Source: Microplitis mediator
Lineage: Eukaryota > Arthropoda > Insecta > Hymenoptera > Braconidae
Assembly: GCF_029852145.1 (NCBI RefSeq)
Contig: NC_079972.1
Location: 2,070,901-2,134,900 of the forward strand
Length of the DNA stretch: 64,000 nt
Direction: 5' to 3'
The notes beneath the pieces were generated by a model. The model saw only the letters and a program-made list of their open reading frames with translations. It ran no database searches and had not been told where the DNA came from. This document shows positions 31,881-41,806 of this stretch, piece by piece; the stretch's first letter is position 1; each line of letters begins with the position of its first letter. Made by a program: the position numbers and the translations under genes.

Positions 31881-32160
31881 TTAACAATAATAATTAAACT
31901 AAGTTTTATTAAAACTAAAATAAATAAAATAATAAACGACTTAACCTAAATTAATTAAACTAACTTATTTTGATAACTTAATTAATAAACCCACCTACTG
32001 ATTTTCTTTTAATGGAAAATAAAAAGGGGGGGGGGAAAGAAAAAAAAACAAACAAACACAGAAATTCAAAAAAAATTAAATTTTAAATTTTATTATTGGA
32101 AAGAAAAAAAACACCACACACGAAATTGAATTTTTTTTTGGATATTTATAACACTTAATA

Positions 32161-32779
32161 TTTATTAATTATGGTATAAAATTTTTTTTTTTTTTTTTTC
32201 CTCTCTTTTTCGGCTTCCCTCTGCCTCTTCCCCTATTCGACCGTGGAACCCTACTGGAGCCTTAGGAGTTCCCGAGTCCAGTCGCTGGAAAAAAAAAAAA
32301 AAAAAGGGGGGAGATAAGGGATAAACATTAATAGATTTTTTTTTTTTTATTAATTCAGATGAATTTTAGCTTACCGTAACAGGCTCTCGGCCGTCTCCAT
32401 GAGGCAGACCGACAATACCTCGATCTCCTCATGGTTGGGGGCCATGACAACCTCAAATGGCCCCGTGGACTCCAGGGCACCTTCGAAGAACCACCGAGCC
32501 TGGATCAATTCCGGTGGAAGATGCCCCGCAGCCATCGACCACACCACGTCTATCACCTCGATAGCATTGGTCGGGTTTATAAACCCGACCAAGCTACCCA
32601 CGAGAACACCCATCTGTAAGATGGTCTGAAAGAAAATTTTTTTTTTTAATAAAAAAAAAAAAAACCGACGGATAAATACGATCAATAAATGGAGCCAAAC
32701 TTACCCTGGATCCACCGCGGTGAATGACGTATTGCATCCAGGACGAGAAGCCCTGGATATGTTCGTCGGTGGCATACAT
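32161..32779 (-). CDS. Antisense gene A (three exons, 119 aa)
   Basis: Exon 1 32779-32705 (AGG/GTAAGT), exon 2 32625-32375 (acceptor TTTCTTTCAG, donor CG/GTAAGC) and exon 3 32284-32251 (acceptor TTTTTTCCAG) are joined by introns of 79 and 90 nt. Phases agree (0 then 2), and the frame ends at TAG. AATAAA is at 32161-32166. The product is mostly hydrophobic and acidic, with GVLVGSLVGFINPTN and QARWFFEG; a membrane or small helical protein is possible. Further 5' exons may exist between 32780 and 33000, where the frame remains open. Function unknown. Confidence 0.55.
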
Positions 32780-33419
32780 TTCAAAATTTTTTTTTTTATT
32801 TTATTCACCTTCACTTCAACAAGTCGAATTGCACACTGAGAATAGCTCTCAGCGGCAATTGGAATGCGTACCGAGATAAGACGGTAGCCGGAGATCAAAT
32901 TCGCTTGTGCAGACGCGGCAAAACGAACTCGCAATTAAACATCGCCAGATGTCGGCTCGATGCAGATTTGCAGTCAATCGCGAAACTATCTTCTCCAGCT
33001 TATTTCAGTATCTAGACAACCTTATATTTCTCAAGGTCACCTGTATATTGATGCATATATATATAATATATCTATATATATATTTACAACTATATGGGAA
33101 TCATATGAATGGAATTTTATATTTAATCCTTATATTTATAAATAATAATTATATTTTTCTTTGGTGATGGAAACCGTAGATTTTAGGGGAAAAACTTTAT
33201 AAATTTTTACTAACTAACATATATACGTGCATTACAACGTATACACCATAAATATTGGGAACCTCAGATGTAATCTTCTATATTTTAAATACTTTCATAT
33301 ATTTAGCTGTAAGTTTCTTTTTGAATAAATTTGTAAGCGTTATCGCGAGCTTTTCGAAAGAGGGGACATATGTTTAGGAAAGCAAGAGAATTTTGCAACA
33401 CTCTTACTTTCCGGGGGAT
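32780..33419. other. Untranslated end of the retroelement before the 3' LTR
   Basis: No gene is evident on the plus strand. The minus strand is open for 77 codons at 32934-32701 and probably forms the leader of gene A. A purine-rich GGGGGA just before the LTR (about 33413-33418) may be the polypurine tract. Confidence 0.45.
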
Positions 33420-34775
33420 TGTTATGTCCAAATAATTTTTTTTTTATGTTAATAATTATTTAAAATAATTATTCCTGAGCTCCTCTTTGAAAAGCGCGCG
33501 ACAACGCAGCGTCAGCTTTTTCACCTTTTTATGCGGCAAAGAATAGTGGGAAGACACCTGCAATAAGTTTAACGAATAAATGATAAACTGTCGTCACTTT
33601 CAACCAATGACGATAATTAAAAATTCCCCATCAATTGTCAAAGCAAAGTTTATAAAAAGCCTGAGCACCATGGCTCAGGGCCTTCAGTTCATTTTTAACT
33701 TCTTGGTCCGCGTAAACGGCGTCGATAGCCCGTAATCTTATTGCAGAAATCTTCCGACGTGGCAATAAGTAATCGTCGCTGATTTAGGTATCCGGCTGAT
33801 TAATTTCGTGTAGGATATTATTTTATCAGTTACGGTTTTCCAAATTCACTTTAAATAAATTGTAAATCGATCTAGGTATCCGGCTGATTAAGTTCGTGTA
33901 GGATATTAATTTATTCATTTACAAAACTTCAAATCAATGAAACCGTAAATCGATCTAGGTATCCGGCTGATTAAGTTCGTGTAGGATATTAATTTATTCA
34001 TTTACGGTCATTATTAATAAATTAAATTGCCAATTGAGTTAGATACTCGGCTGATAGTCAACTATCGTGTAGAGTATAGTTCTTAATTGCAATTGAAAGA
34101 TCTCGAAGATCTATCCGGTTCGAGTGAATTGTGACACAAATCACGTGAATTTGTGATCTCACTTTGTGCCGAGTTTCTGCGCATAAAACCCCTTTTGGGT
34201 GTGAAAAAAGGACGCATTTATAAATAAAAATCTGTTTAAAAATATCCGATAAGATAAATAATTTTATAATATAAATAAAATATAAAGTTGTGAAAAACTA
34301 GAGTGAACAAGTGACGTTCAGTTAAGACGTTGTAAATTAAAATATAATAAAAGATCAAGTTCATCACTCAAGCCGTTCGATTTTCATTCGAAAGTAGTAC
34401 ATAAGATATCATCCTATCAACCCAGCCGCACCCATTCTACCAACCTTACAGGAAGGCCGAGTGAGCTGTTTAGTTCTGGAGGGATAATAGCTGCCGCACT
34501 AGAAGAATTGACATCGAAAGGTAGGTGAAAGAACTATTTTTCTATCATCATAAAATTACTTTTGGCTTAAACAAGAGCACCAGTCTCTTTGAAGACGTTT
34601 GGGTTCTTAATTTTCGAAAAGATCCACTATAAATAATAAATTATAGGAAGATAATTTCTTCCTCGTATTCTTTATTGTTGTCCGCACCCTCCAACCCGCT
34701 TGTCCAAAAATTACTATCGCTACCAAAGGGAGAAATCCCGGATAAATAATTAAAAATTAAGCGGCGGACATAACA
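33420..34775 (+). repeat. 3' LTR
   Basis: Same length (1356) as the 5' LTR, with the same TATA region, four hairpin units and splice donor. I noticed no differences in the parts compared. CAGT follows at 34776. Confidence 0.93.
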
Positions 34776-35111
34776 CAGTTATAACAGTTGAAAGTCATTG
34801 CATATTTTTAAAAAGTGGGGGGCACTCTCTGAGAATGCCCTTAAATGGCTAATGTTTTAAATAAACTTTAGGTTAGTATGTGGAGGACCGAAATACATAA
34901 AAATCATGCTTAGTTAGGGTTAAAAAAATTTATAAATTTAAAAAACGGTCGATTTTTGTGTATTTTTGAGGTTTTTTAAAGTTTTTTAAAAATCTGAGGG
35001 TGTACGGGTTAAACGGACCTCGGATTCGGATTCAGCGGGTCAAATTACATGGGAATAAATCGGTCCCGTCAAAAGTACAGAGAACTTATTTTTTTTTGTG
35101 TGCCGGTGTAA

Positions 35112-36108
35112 TATAACTTATTAATAATAATTCGTATTTAGAACAGTTTGCGAAACGTAGTTGTAGTTTAGAAAATTCACAGCACGTAGATTATGTTCAC
35201 TGAATGTCAATTCAGAGACTAATGAACACTGCTTTTCAACGATCCTCTATTTATATGAGCCGCGCAACTGTGGTGGCGCTACTGTACATCCCCTAAAAGA
35301 TGATGAAATACTGACCGTTATTGCATCAGCCACACAGCATTTCTCGGAATGATGACGTATTTCTAACGGTTTTCCAGAGGGCGCCACAAGTTCCCTCTCC
35401 CCTTTTTCTGATGCAATCCTGAGACTTATGACGTCATCAACGAGTTTCAACTTAATCGGAACAAGTTCAAGCATGTTTAGAATGGGGATTTAAGCAGCTG
35501 AAAACAGGTTTCAACTTGTTTGAAACACGTTTTTACTTGCTTCAGAATGGAGTTTTAACGAGTTGAAACTGGTTTCTACTTGTTTTAAAAGTTTTAATTT
35601 GTTGAAAATGATATTTCCATAGAAAATTCAATAAATTATTATACCCATATATTTTCAAAGATAATTGTAGGTGATTTTACAATAATTTTAAGAAAAATAA
35701 ATCCATATCATTTCAATTAAAATATTTTTTCTTGACTAAAAATAATAGATTAATTGCATTCCGTATGATAATTATTGATTTTTCTATAGTGAATAATTGT
35801 AGTCGAGAAATTTCTACAGAATAAGTCATTACATTAGTTTCTAAGAAGTAGGTGATAGCATACTTATTTCTCAAATAAACAACGCAATAGATGACGTCAT
35901 ATTCTGAGAAGACGCCAACACATACTATAGATAACCACACCTATTCCAAGAAGACGCTAACGGTATTGTAGATGGCAGCACTTATATTTTTTAATGAGAA
36001 AAAGTACAACGCAATAGATGACGTCATATTGCGAGAAGACGCCAACACATACTATAGATAACATTATAAGAATGTGAGATTGTAAAAAAAATATATAATG
36101 ATAAAATT
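35112..36108. promoter_or_regulatory. Internal Polinton promoter region with TGACGTCA sites
   Basis: A minus-strand TATA box (TATAAATA; plus-strand 35249-35256, start near 35220) points towards PolB, which lies beyond the nested insertion. Perfect TGACGTCA octamers are at 35429-35436, 35892-35899 and 36019-36026. The last two are inside a repeated unit with GAGAAGACGCCAACACATAC. The rightward gene at 36160 starts from the other side. The same octamer as in the TIRs suggests shared control. Confidence 0.55.
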
Positions 36109-36915
36109 ATGAATTATAGCTCAGTCTTGCATCATACTTCGACTGTCACGGAGTTAAAAATGGCTTTGATATTGAATATTCAAGGATTTATGACTGACAA
36201 TAATTTTATTGTCAAAGAATTGTCAACAATTGGTATTCATGATGATAATTTGGTGGATGCTACATGTTTGCTTTTTAAATCACCATTTGATCAATTCGAT
36301 CTAACTGATTCGGAAAAACGTCAGAATGATTGGCTAACTGATTATCATCATGGATTAGCCTGGAATTCTGGTATAATACCGTACGAGAATGCAAAAGATA
36401 TACTCACTATTATATTACGAAATACAACCTACATTTATGTCAAAGGAGCTATGAAAAAGAATTGGTTGAATTCAGTACTCGATGATAAAAAACCGATCAT
36501 TGATCTAGAGGAGTTAAAATGTCCATCATTAAAAAATTTCATTGGAAACTATTTTTGTCCATATGAAAAATTTCATAACTCTGAGAATAATTATTATTCC
36601 TGTACTTATAATAATGTAAGATGTGTAAGGAATTGGTTTCTTGAAAATTGTTCTACTGCATCAATAGCCAGATCAATTTCAATATACTATCAGTTATATC
36701 AAAATATGAACGATATGACATCAGAGGACATTGCTAATTTACCCGCTGAATTTATTATTAAACATTCATCGGATCAGATAGATCAAATTTGGAACAAATT
36801 ATCTGAGAAATTAAAAACAAATAAAAATATTAAAAATTATCGTCGTTGCCGACGCCATTATTTGTCAGATTTACTTGATTTTGGAGAATTTGATTGTATA
36901 AATCTGGTGAATTAA
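36109..36915 (+). CDS. Exonuclease-like paralogue with a degenerate first motif
   Basis: The frame runs from ATG 36109 to 36915; a second ATG at 36160 gives 251 residues and fits the family start (MALILNIQGFMTD). The family is the same as at 7378-8208: shared patterns are IPYENAK / VPHDQVE, TYIYVKGAMKKNWL / PFYIFVNGEAKKHWL, and the final YRRCRRH / FRRCQEH. The first acidic pair is replaced (NIQ instead of DFE), so activity may be lost. It transcribes rightward from the internal promoter. Two copies of this family in one Polinton suggest recruitment and subfunctional change. Confidence 0.65.
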   Translation: MNYSSVLHHTSTVTELKMALILNIQGFMTDNNFIVKELSTIGIHDDNLVDATCLLFKSPFDQFDLTDSEKRQNDWLTDYHHGLAWNSGIIPYENAKDILTIILRNTTYIYVKGAMKKNWLNSVLDDKKPIIDLEELKCPSLKNFIGNYFCPYEKFHNSENNYYSCTYNNVRCVRNWFLENCSTASIARSISIYYQLYQNMNDMTSEDIANLPAEFIIKHSSDQIDQIWNKLSEKLKTNKNIKNYRRCRRHYLSDLLDFGEFDCINLVN

Positions 36916-37389
36916 TAAAAATATCTTTAGAATTAATAAATTGTGTTTGATAATTAAATAATTCCTATACTTAAATTAATTATTTTTTTTATATTCCATA
37001 TATTTTACAAAAATATTTATAGTTATAAGATATAAAAATAATTTTAAATGAGTTTAATTGAATGATTTACAATTTAATTAAATTATAAAGTTCAAACTCA
37101 TACCAACTATTCCCGCCTAAAAACCTCCTGTCGATATTGCAAGTCTACCAGTCAGTATAGCAAGTACATACTCGAATATACAGATGTCGCTACTGCTAGT
37201 TGTCTCAGTGTATATGCTAGGGGGGTTCTGAGCGTTCTTTTTATCCCCAACCGTCATCGTGTCGACGCGTCGTTGGAGATTTTTATAAACGTAAGCATTT
37301 TTTTAATTGATGAATAATTTATTTTATCAATTATTAAAAATCATAATAATTAATTTTTTTGCAAATAAAAAAAAATGTGAGTTTTTGTG

Positions 37390-37775
37390 CATGTGAGTTT
37401 TTTTGTGAATGTGGATTTTTTTTTTTGTAGACGTAAATTTTTTTGTGTGCATGTGAATATTAGTGTGCATGTATATGTTTGAGTGCATGTTAATTTTTGT
37501 GTGCATGTGTATGTTTGTGCATGCGTATGTTTGTGTGCATTTTAATTTTTGTGTGCATGTGAATATTAGTGTGCATGTATATGTTTGTGTGCATGTTAAT
37601 TTTTGTGTGCATGTGTATGTTTGTGTGCATGTGTATGTTTGTGTGCATGTGTATCTTTGTGTACATGTGTATGTTTGTGTGCATGTTAATTTTTGTGTGC
37701 ATGTGTATGTTTGTGCATGCGTATGTTTATGTGCATGTGAATTTTTTGTGTGCAGGTGTATGTATGTTTGTGTGC
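37390..37775. repeat. Minisatellite TGTGTGCATGTGTATG/TTAATTTT
   Basis: Irregular 18-bp units of TTTGTGTGCATGT with TATG or TAATTT interspersed. The Cys/Val/Met-rich 'ORFs' here are by-products of the repeat. Confidence 0.9.
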
Positions 37776-37849
37776 TAAAAAATAAAGATTTTTTTATAAC
37801 TGCTGCCTATAAAGTTCAATATTCGAGCGTCGTGTGGCGCGAGTAAAAT

Positions 37850-38350
37850 AGGTCTTTCTCTCGATAACTTGACGGAACTATAGAACGATGTCGAAAAATC
37901 AGCTGTTGGACTTTTCAGCATGATTTTACTGTGCTGAAAAGTAATTGCCTATAGGAAATGTATACAAATTACCAAGCAACCGTCGTTCATTCGAGTTAGA
38001 AAAAGATAGTGATACTTTTTTCTCCATATACTCCTACTGTCGCATTTATCCTGAAATTCGCACATGCGCAGATAGAAAGACGACAATTGGAAACCTGCAT
38101 AGTGATCATATGTTTCTTATTCTTATTGAATATCATAACTTGTGTGTTTGTATTGTGAAAATAATATTATCATATTATTAATCGTTCATTAAAAATTTTC
38201 ACATTATTAAAAACAGTCACAGATTTTGATTAATAAAATTAATAAACTAATTGATAGAATTCAATTGAAAAATAAAACATGAATAGATTGTTATTATTTA
38301 CACTTGTACAATTGTTTATATTTAGAAGGTAATTTTTTATTCTTTAAATG
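37850..38350. other. Gene-free AT-rich stretch in the Polinton right arm
   Basis: Only a 78-codon frame with no motif. No hairpin or repeat noticed. Confidence 0.4.
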
Positions 38351-38402
38351 ATTGAATTCCTCTCGATTAAACTTTAAAGGCAGTCGTTATAAAAAATATT
38401 GT

Positions 38403-38632
38403 TCGATACAAAGGATTAAAAAGAGGGATACGGTATGCATGTATTGTCAACACTCGTTTAGGGATATGTTACATTCACAACGAGAACTCGTACCTACATC
38501 TCTCTCGCACTCGCTTCGCTCGTGCCAGAAAGATGTATGTACTCGTTCTCGTTGAGAATGCGGCATAACCCAAGACTGGTGTCGCCAATCCAAGCATGCC
38601 GCAAACCCTCTTTTTAATCCTACGTATCGAAA
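38403..38632. mobile_element. Small hairpin element (about 230 bp)
   Basis: Outer arms TTCGATACAAAGGATTAAAA and its inverse ending near 38632 share TTAATCC and AGAGGG. Inside, CAACGAGAACTCGTACCTAC and the inverse AGATGTATGTACTCGTTCTCGTTG make a second stem of about 25 bp. The whole can fold on itself. It resembles a MITE inserted in the Polinton. Confidence 0.6.
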
Positions 38633-38757
38633 ATAGCTATTTATAAATATTCTTTCCTTTTCCTTATTTCATTTTTTCAATAATATGTTTTTTGTTTTTC
38701 GGTTTTTTTTGGCCGGTTTTTTGTAGGCTTGTCATCTTTTTTATTCTAAAAAAAAAA

Positions 38758-39141
38758 ATGGACAGTCTTGATTTTGTGTTCCCAGCTCGTTGGTTAAGAC
38801 ACATGAGTATCACTAATATATATGATATATTAATATCACAAATCGAAGCAATAGTTTTCGGGGGTGAATGCTTGCAACGGCAGATCTTCATTGTTCGCAA
38901 TATTGCGACTGAATTGATAATGCTGCCGTTACACCAATACTGGTACTTCAGGATACCTGAAGTACCAGATGATCTTGTTGTTCGGAACGATTATTTCGTT
39001 AACACTACTTTGAACTACCTACTTTCGAAGTTCCTCAACGATCTCATTATAGAATTTCCGAATTTGAGATCGTTGTTCAATATTCCTGGCAATCATGAAC
39101 AGATCCCTCCTCCGGTAATAATCGACCTGGTCGATGATTGA
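38758..39141 (+). CDS. Small gene, unknown function (127 aa)
   Basis: ATG at 38758 and an uninterrupted frame to TGA at 39139-39141. The product is rich in aromatic and hydrophobic residues (LHQYWYFR, LVVRNDYFVNTTLNYLLSKF) with an acidic end (VIIDLVDD). The segment LHQYWYF..DD.V..N.Y resembles LHWYFTDD.LIGNSY of antisense gene B in the retroelement, a similarity that may be chance. The upstream open frame (from 38692) has no good start context and is poly-T encoded. Confidence 0.4.
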   Translation: MDSLDFVFPARWLRHMSITNIYDILISQIEAIVFGGECLQRQIFIVRNIATELIMLPLHQYWYFRIPEVPDDLVVRNDYFVNTTLNYLLSKFLNDLIIEFPNLRSLFNIPGNHEQIPPPVIIDLVDD

Positions 39142-39919
39142 AACAGGTAATTAATTGTTATCCTTAATTAAAATTGTTAAAATGCTAATAATTATATGTT
39201 ATTTTATCACGAGCTTATCATTTACACAATCTGGCACCCCGGGCTTCAGTCATCACACGCATCCATTCTTGAATCCAATCCCAATATTAATAACCCCCCC
39301 CCCCACATAAAATCAATAACTCATACATAAAATCAATTAATCAATAACCCATACATACATACATAAAATCAATCAATCAATAACCCACACATACATAAAC
39401 CATACTTCAGTAAACTGCTAATGCTAATAATTGTTTTTTATATTCAATTTTTTGTAATTTTCCCGATTTATTGTTCTTTTATATCCAATTTTTTGTGATT
39501 TTTTCCAGATTTTTACTACCAATTTGTATCATTTTCGTACTTTTTCCTGATTTATTGTCTTTTTTCCGATTTTTTTAATACCAATTTATGTAATTTTCAT
39601 CTTTTGTATAATTTTTTTTCATGTTTTTTCTAATTTATTGTATTTTTGATCTTCAAGTTACTAAAAAAATACAATTATTATGACGTATTAATAAGTTAAT
39701 TACAATATTAAAACTATAATATTTAAATAAATATTGAAAAAAAAAATATTTGGTAAAAACAAAAAAATCTGTTGTAAATAATTTATTGTTTCAACCTATC
39801 ATTTAATCTATTTTTTCAAATTTATTATTTTAACATGTCTTTTTAATCTATCCTTTTAAATTTATTCTTAACCTATCTTTCTGATAAATTTATTGATTAA
39901 TTTAGTCTATTCTTATAAC

Positions 39920-41154
39920 TACACGGGAAAAAATGCTGGGGTAGAATTTACCACACCAAACTGGTAAAAATGTTACTACACTGTGTGGTCGCCGCAATGA
40001 CAACTGTAGTAACATAAGCCACAGTGTGCGTGATTTTTTACTACTATAAGAGTTCTGCTTACTACTGTAATGTGGTAAAACTTTGTAGTTTCCACAACTA
40101 CTCAATGTAGTATAAAATACTTATTTTGTGGTTTTGGGAACCACACAATTTTATATGAATTGGTATCTGTTACTATTTTTGGAGTATACAATACCAGATT
40201 ACTTGTACAATCTACTCCAATGTGTGGTAAAATGATCGAAAGAAGAAAATAACAGCGCCACCTACAACTTTTTTACTCCATTCTGTGGGTATTCTCAACT
40301 TGTGTTATTGTATTTATTATTATAAATAATATTATAAAACATTATAAATAATAATATATATAATTAAAAATATTTATATACATAATTAAAAATCGAGGCG
40401 TGCAATTATAATTTATATAATTTAAAAAAAATATATATATAACAAATATAATACAAAAAAATTTCTTTTGTATTACCTGTTATTCTTCCTATTGTTTACC
40501 TCACCTACAACTTCTATTAAATTTTATTTTTATGCTCTTATCAGTGAATCGTGATTTTAATGCAATTTTTCGAATCATTGCCTATTGAGTATTTGTTATT
40601 TATTAGAATTATAACTTTTATATCGATGTTTTTTATATTTTCTATTAATAAAAATTAATACTTAATTATTCGAAGTTTATGCTTATACGAAAATTTATTA
40701 ATTACAAATATATTTTTAAAATTATCCTTATCGGATATTGATAAAAAGTAGGCTTTTGAAATTTAAGTCCTTATTATTTTAAGTTATTAATTAATAAATT
40801 CAATTTTATATCATTTTAATTTGATATACTGTAAGTCTGAAGAATCTAAGATTAATTTTTATATTTTTATAACGTTTTCAATATCATAAAAACTAATGAT
40901 CGTTATCTAACAGATATTTAATTAATACATTACGAATAAAATATATTCTACTATGTTGTAGAGTAAAATGAACCACAGTGGTTATTTAATGCTAGTTCTT
41001 ATTACTACTTACTGTAGTAAATGGTACTACCGGTTGTGTACCACAGTGTACTAGTAACTGTTACTAAACGTGTAGTTATCCTATATATTACTAGTCAGTG
41101 TAGTAAATGGAACTCCATTTGTAGTAAATTTAACTACACATTTTTTTTCGTGTA
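39920..41154. mobile_element. TACACG-ended inverted-repeat element
   Basis: Ends TACACGGGAAAAAATG (39920) and CATTTTTTTTCGTGTA (to 41154) are inverted. The interior is made of repeats with GTGTGGT, ACTACTG and CACTGTGTGG motifs at both ends, and an AT-rich centre. No coding frame. Duplication not identified. Confidence 0.5.
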
Positions 41155-41500
41155 TGAACCTATCATAACCTTTTAATTAATATATAAATTTATTCTGTAC
41201 TTACAAGCTATAAAACCTATCATAACCTCTTTATTACATAAATTTAACCTGTACTTACAAACTATAACCTCTCAATCAATATAGAAATTAAGTCTACACT
41301 TATATACTATAAACATAACTTTTTAATTATAATGATTATTATATTAATTTATTAGCCTATACTTATGAACTATAAATCTTAATATAACCTCTTAATTAGT
41401 TTTCTGATTGAAAAAAATATGAATAATTAATAATTAAATTGAAAAGGTAATCACAAATAATACAAGTTGGTATGAGGATGAATATTTTTTTATTGTATAT

Positions 41501-41806
41501 TCAGAGTTCCACACATAAAAATTCGAATTTGTTGGATTTACCACCCAGATACATAAAAAAAAGTTGTCTCTTCATGGCTAGTATACATAGTTCTTCAGGT
41601 TTGGCTTCGTAAAACTTCGCCGTTCGTGGTGGTAAGAAAACGTTGAAATCCTCACGGATTCTGGCAATAATGCGGAGTCCATATTTCGTATAGATCATCT
41701 TCAGTTCCGAAACTTCAAATTTTTCGTTGACTGGAATATCTGCGAATCTGTGTGTTGGTAGGAAATCTTCCAACCGGTTAATTAAATTTATTTCAGTAAG
41801 ATCCAT
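41501..41806 (-). CDS. Small TIR-adjacent protein (101 aa), VFLPPR family
   Basis: A 101-residue protein with TKYGLRIIARI, NVFLPPRTAKFYE and QLFFMYLGGK, a pattern I recognise as recurring in uncharacterised proteins of insect genomes. The beta-rich layout could be an OB-like single-strand-binding fold, which is inference. The ATG at 41806 lies directly after a 79-nt intron (41889-41811) that is part of the right TIR, so its promoter and leader are identical in design to those of the gene at 7378. Confidence 0.6.
   Translation of the reverse strand: MDLTEINLINRLEDFLPTHRFADIPVNEKFEVSELKMIYTKYGLRIIARIREDFNVFLPPRTAKFYEAKPEELCILAMKRQLFFMYLGGKSNKFEFLCVEL

Larger units (their letters stand above)
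18054..34775 (+). mobile_element. 16.7-kb errantivirus-like LTR retroelement (endogenous retrovirus)
   Basis: Both LTRs are 1356 bp, read alike wherever I compared them, and begin TGTTATGTCC and end GGACATAACA. CAGT is duplicated at 18050-18053 and 34776-34779. gag, pol and env are all open. The length is about twice that of a typical insect gypsy or errantivirus element. The surplus comes from long LTRs, an enlarged pol, and a 4.5-kb region after env that holds antisense genes. LTR similarity suggests a recent insertion. A diverged solo LTR of the same family is at 47771-49130. Confidence 0.93.
17635..34847. repeat. Palindromic element B nested in foldback A, split by the retroelement
   Basis: GGCCATTCTCAGACAATGTC near 17635 is the imperfect inverse of the sequence ending near 34847 (CTCTGAGAATGCCC). 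The arms also share ACAACGTAGTCGTAATTTCG (near 17750) with the inverse near 17975-18000. The natural centre lies near 17860. A further inverted pair, 17200-17285 against 17545-17632, flanks its left side. Boundaries are approximate. Confidence 0.6.
16943..35108. mobile_element. Foldback element A inserted in the Polinton (TAA duplication)
   Basis: The ends CACCGGCACACAAAAAAAAA (16943 onward) and its inverse (to 35108) begin arms of at least 265 bp: TAAGTTCTCTGTACTTTTGA and CCGATTTATTCCCATG are shared. TAA occurs at 16940-16942 and 35109-35111. It has no coding capacity of its own. Without the retroelement it would be about 1.4 kb. A related terminus (ACCGGCACACAAAAAAAAAT) occurs at 44432, so this is a family in the genome. 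Confidence 0.78.

Noticed and set aside
31651..31949. Plus-strand ORFs of 60-68 codons
   Set aside because: They overlap the GC-rich antisense promoter/5' exon and have no motif.
37463..37846. 127-codon Cys/Val/Met-rich ORF and its antisense counterpart
   Set aside because: Both frames are generated by the TGTGTGCATG minisatellite; no gene-like composition.
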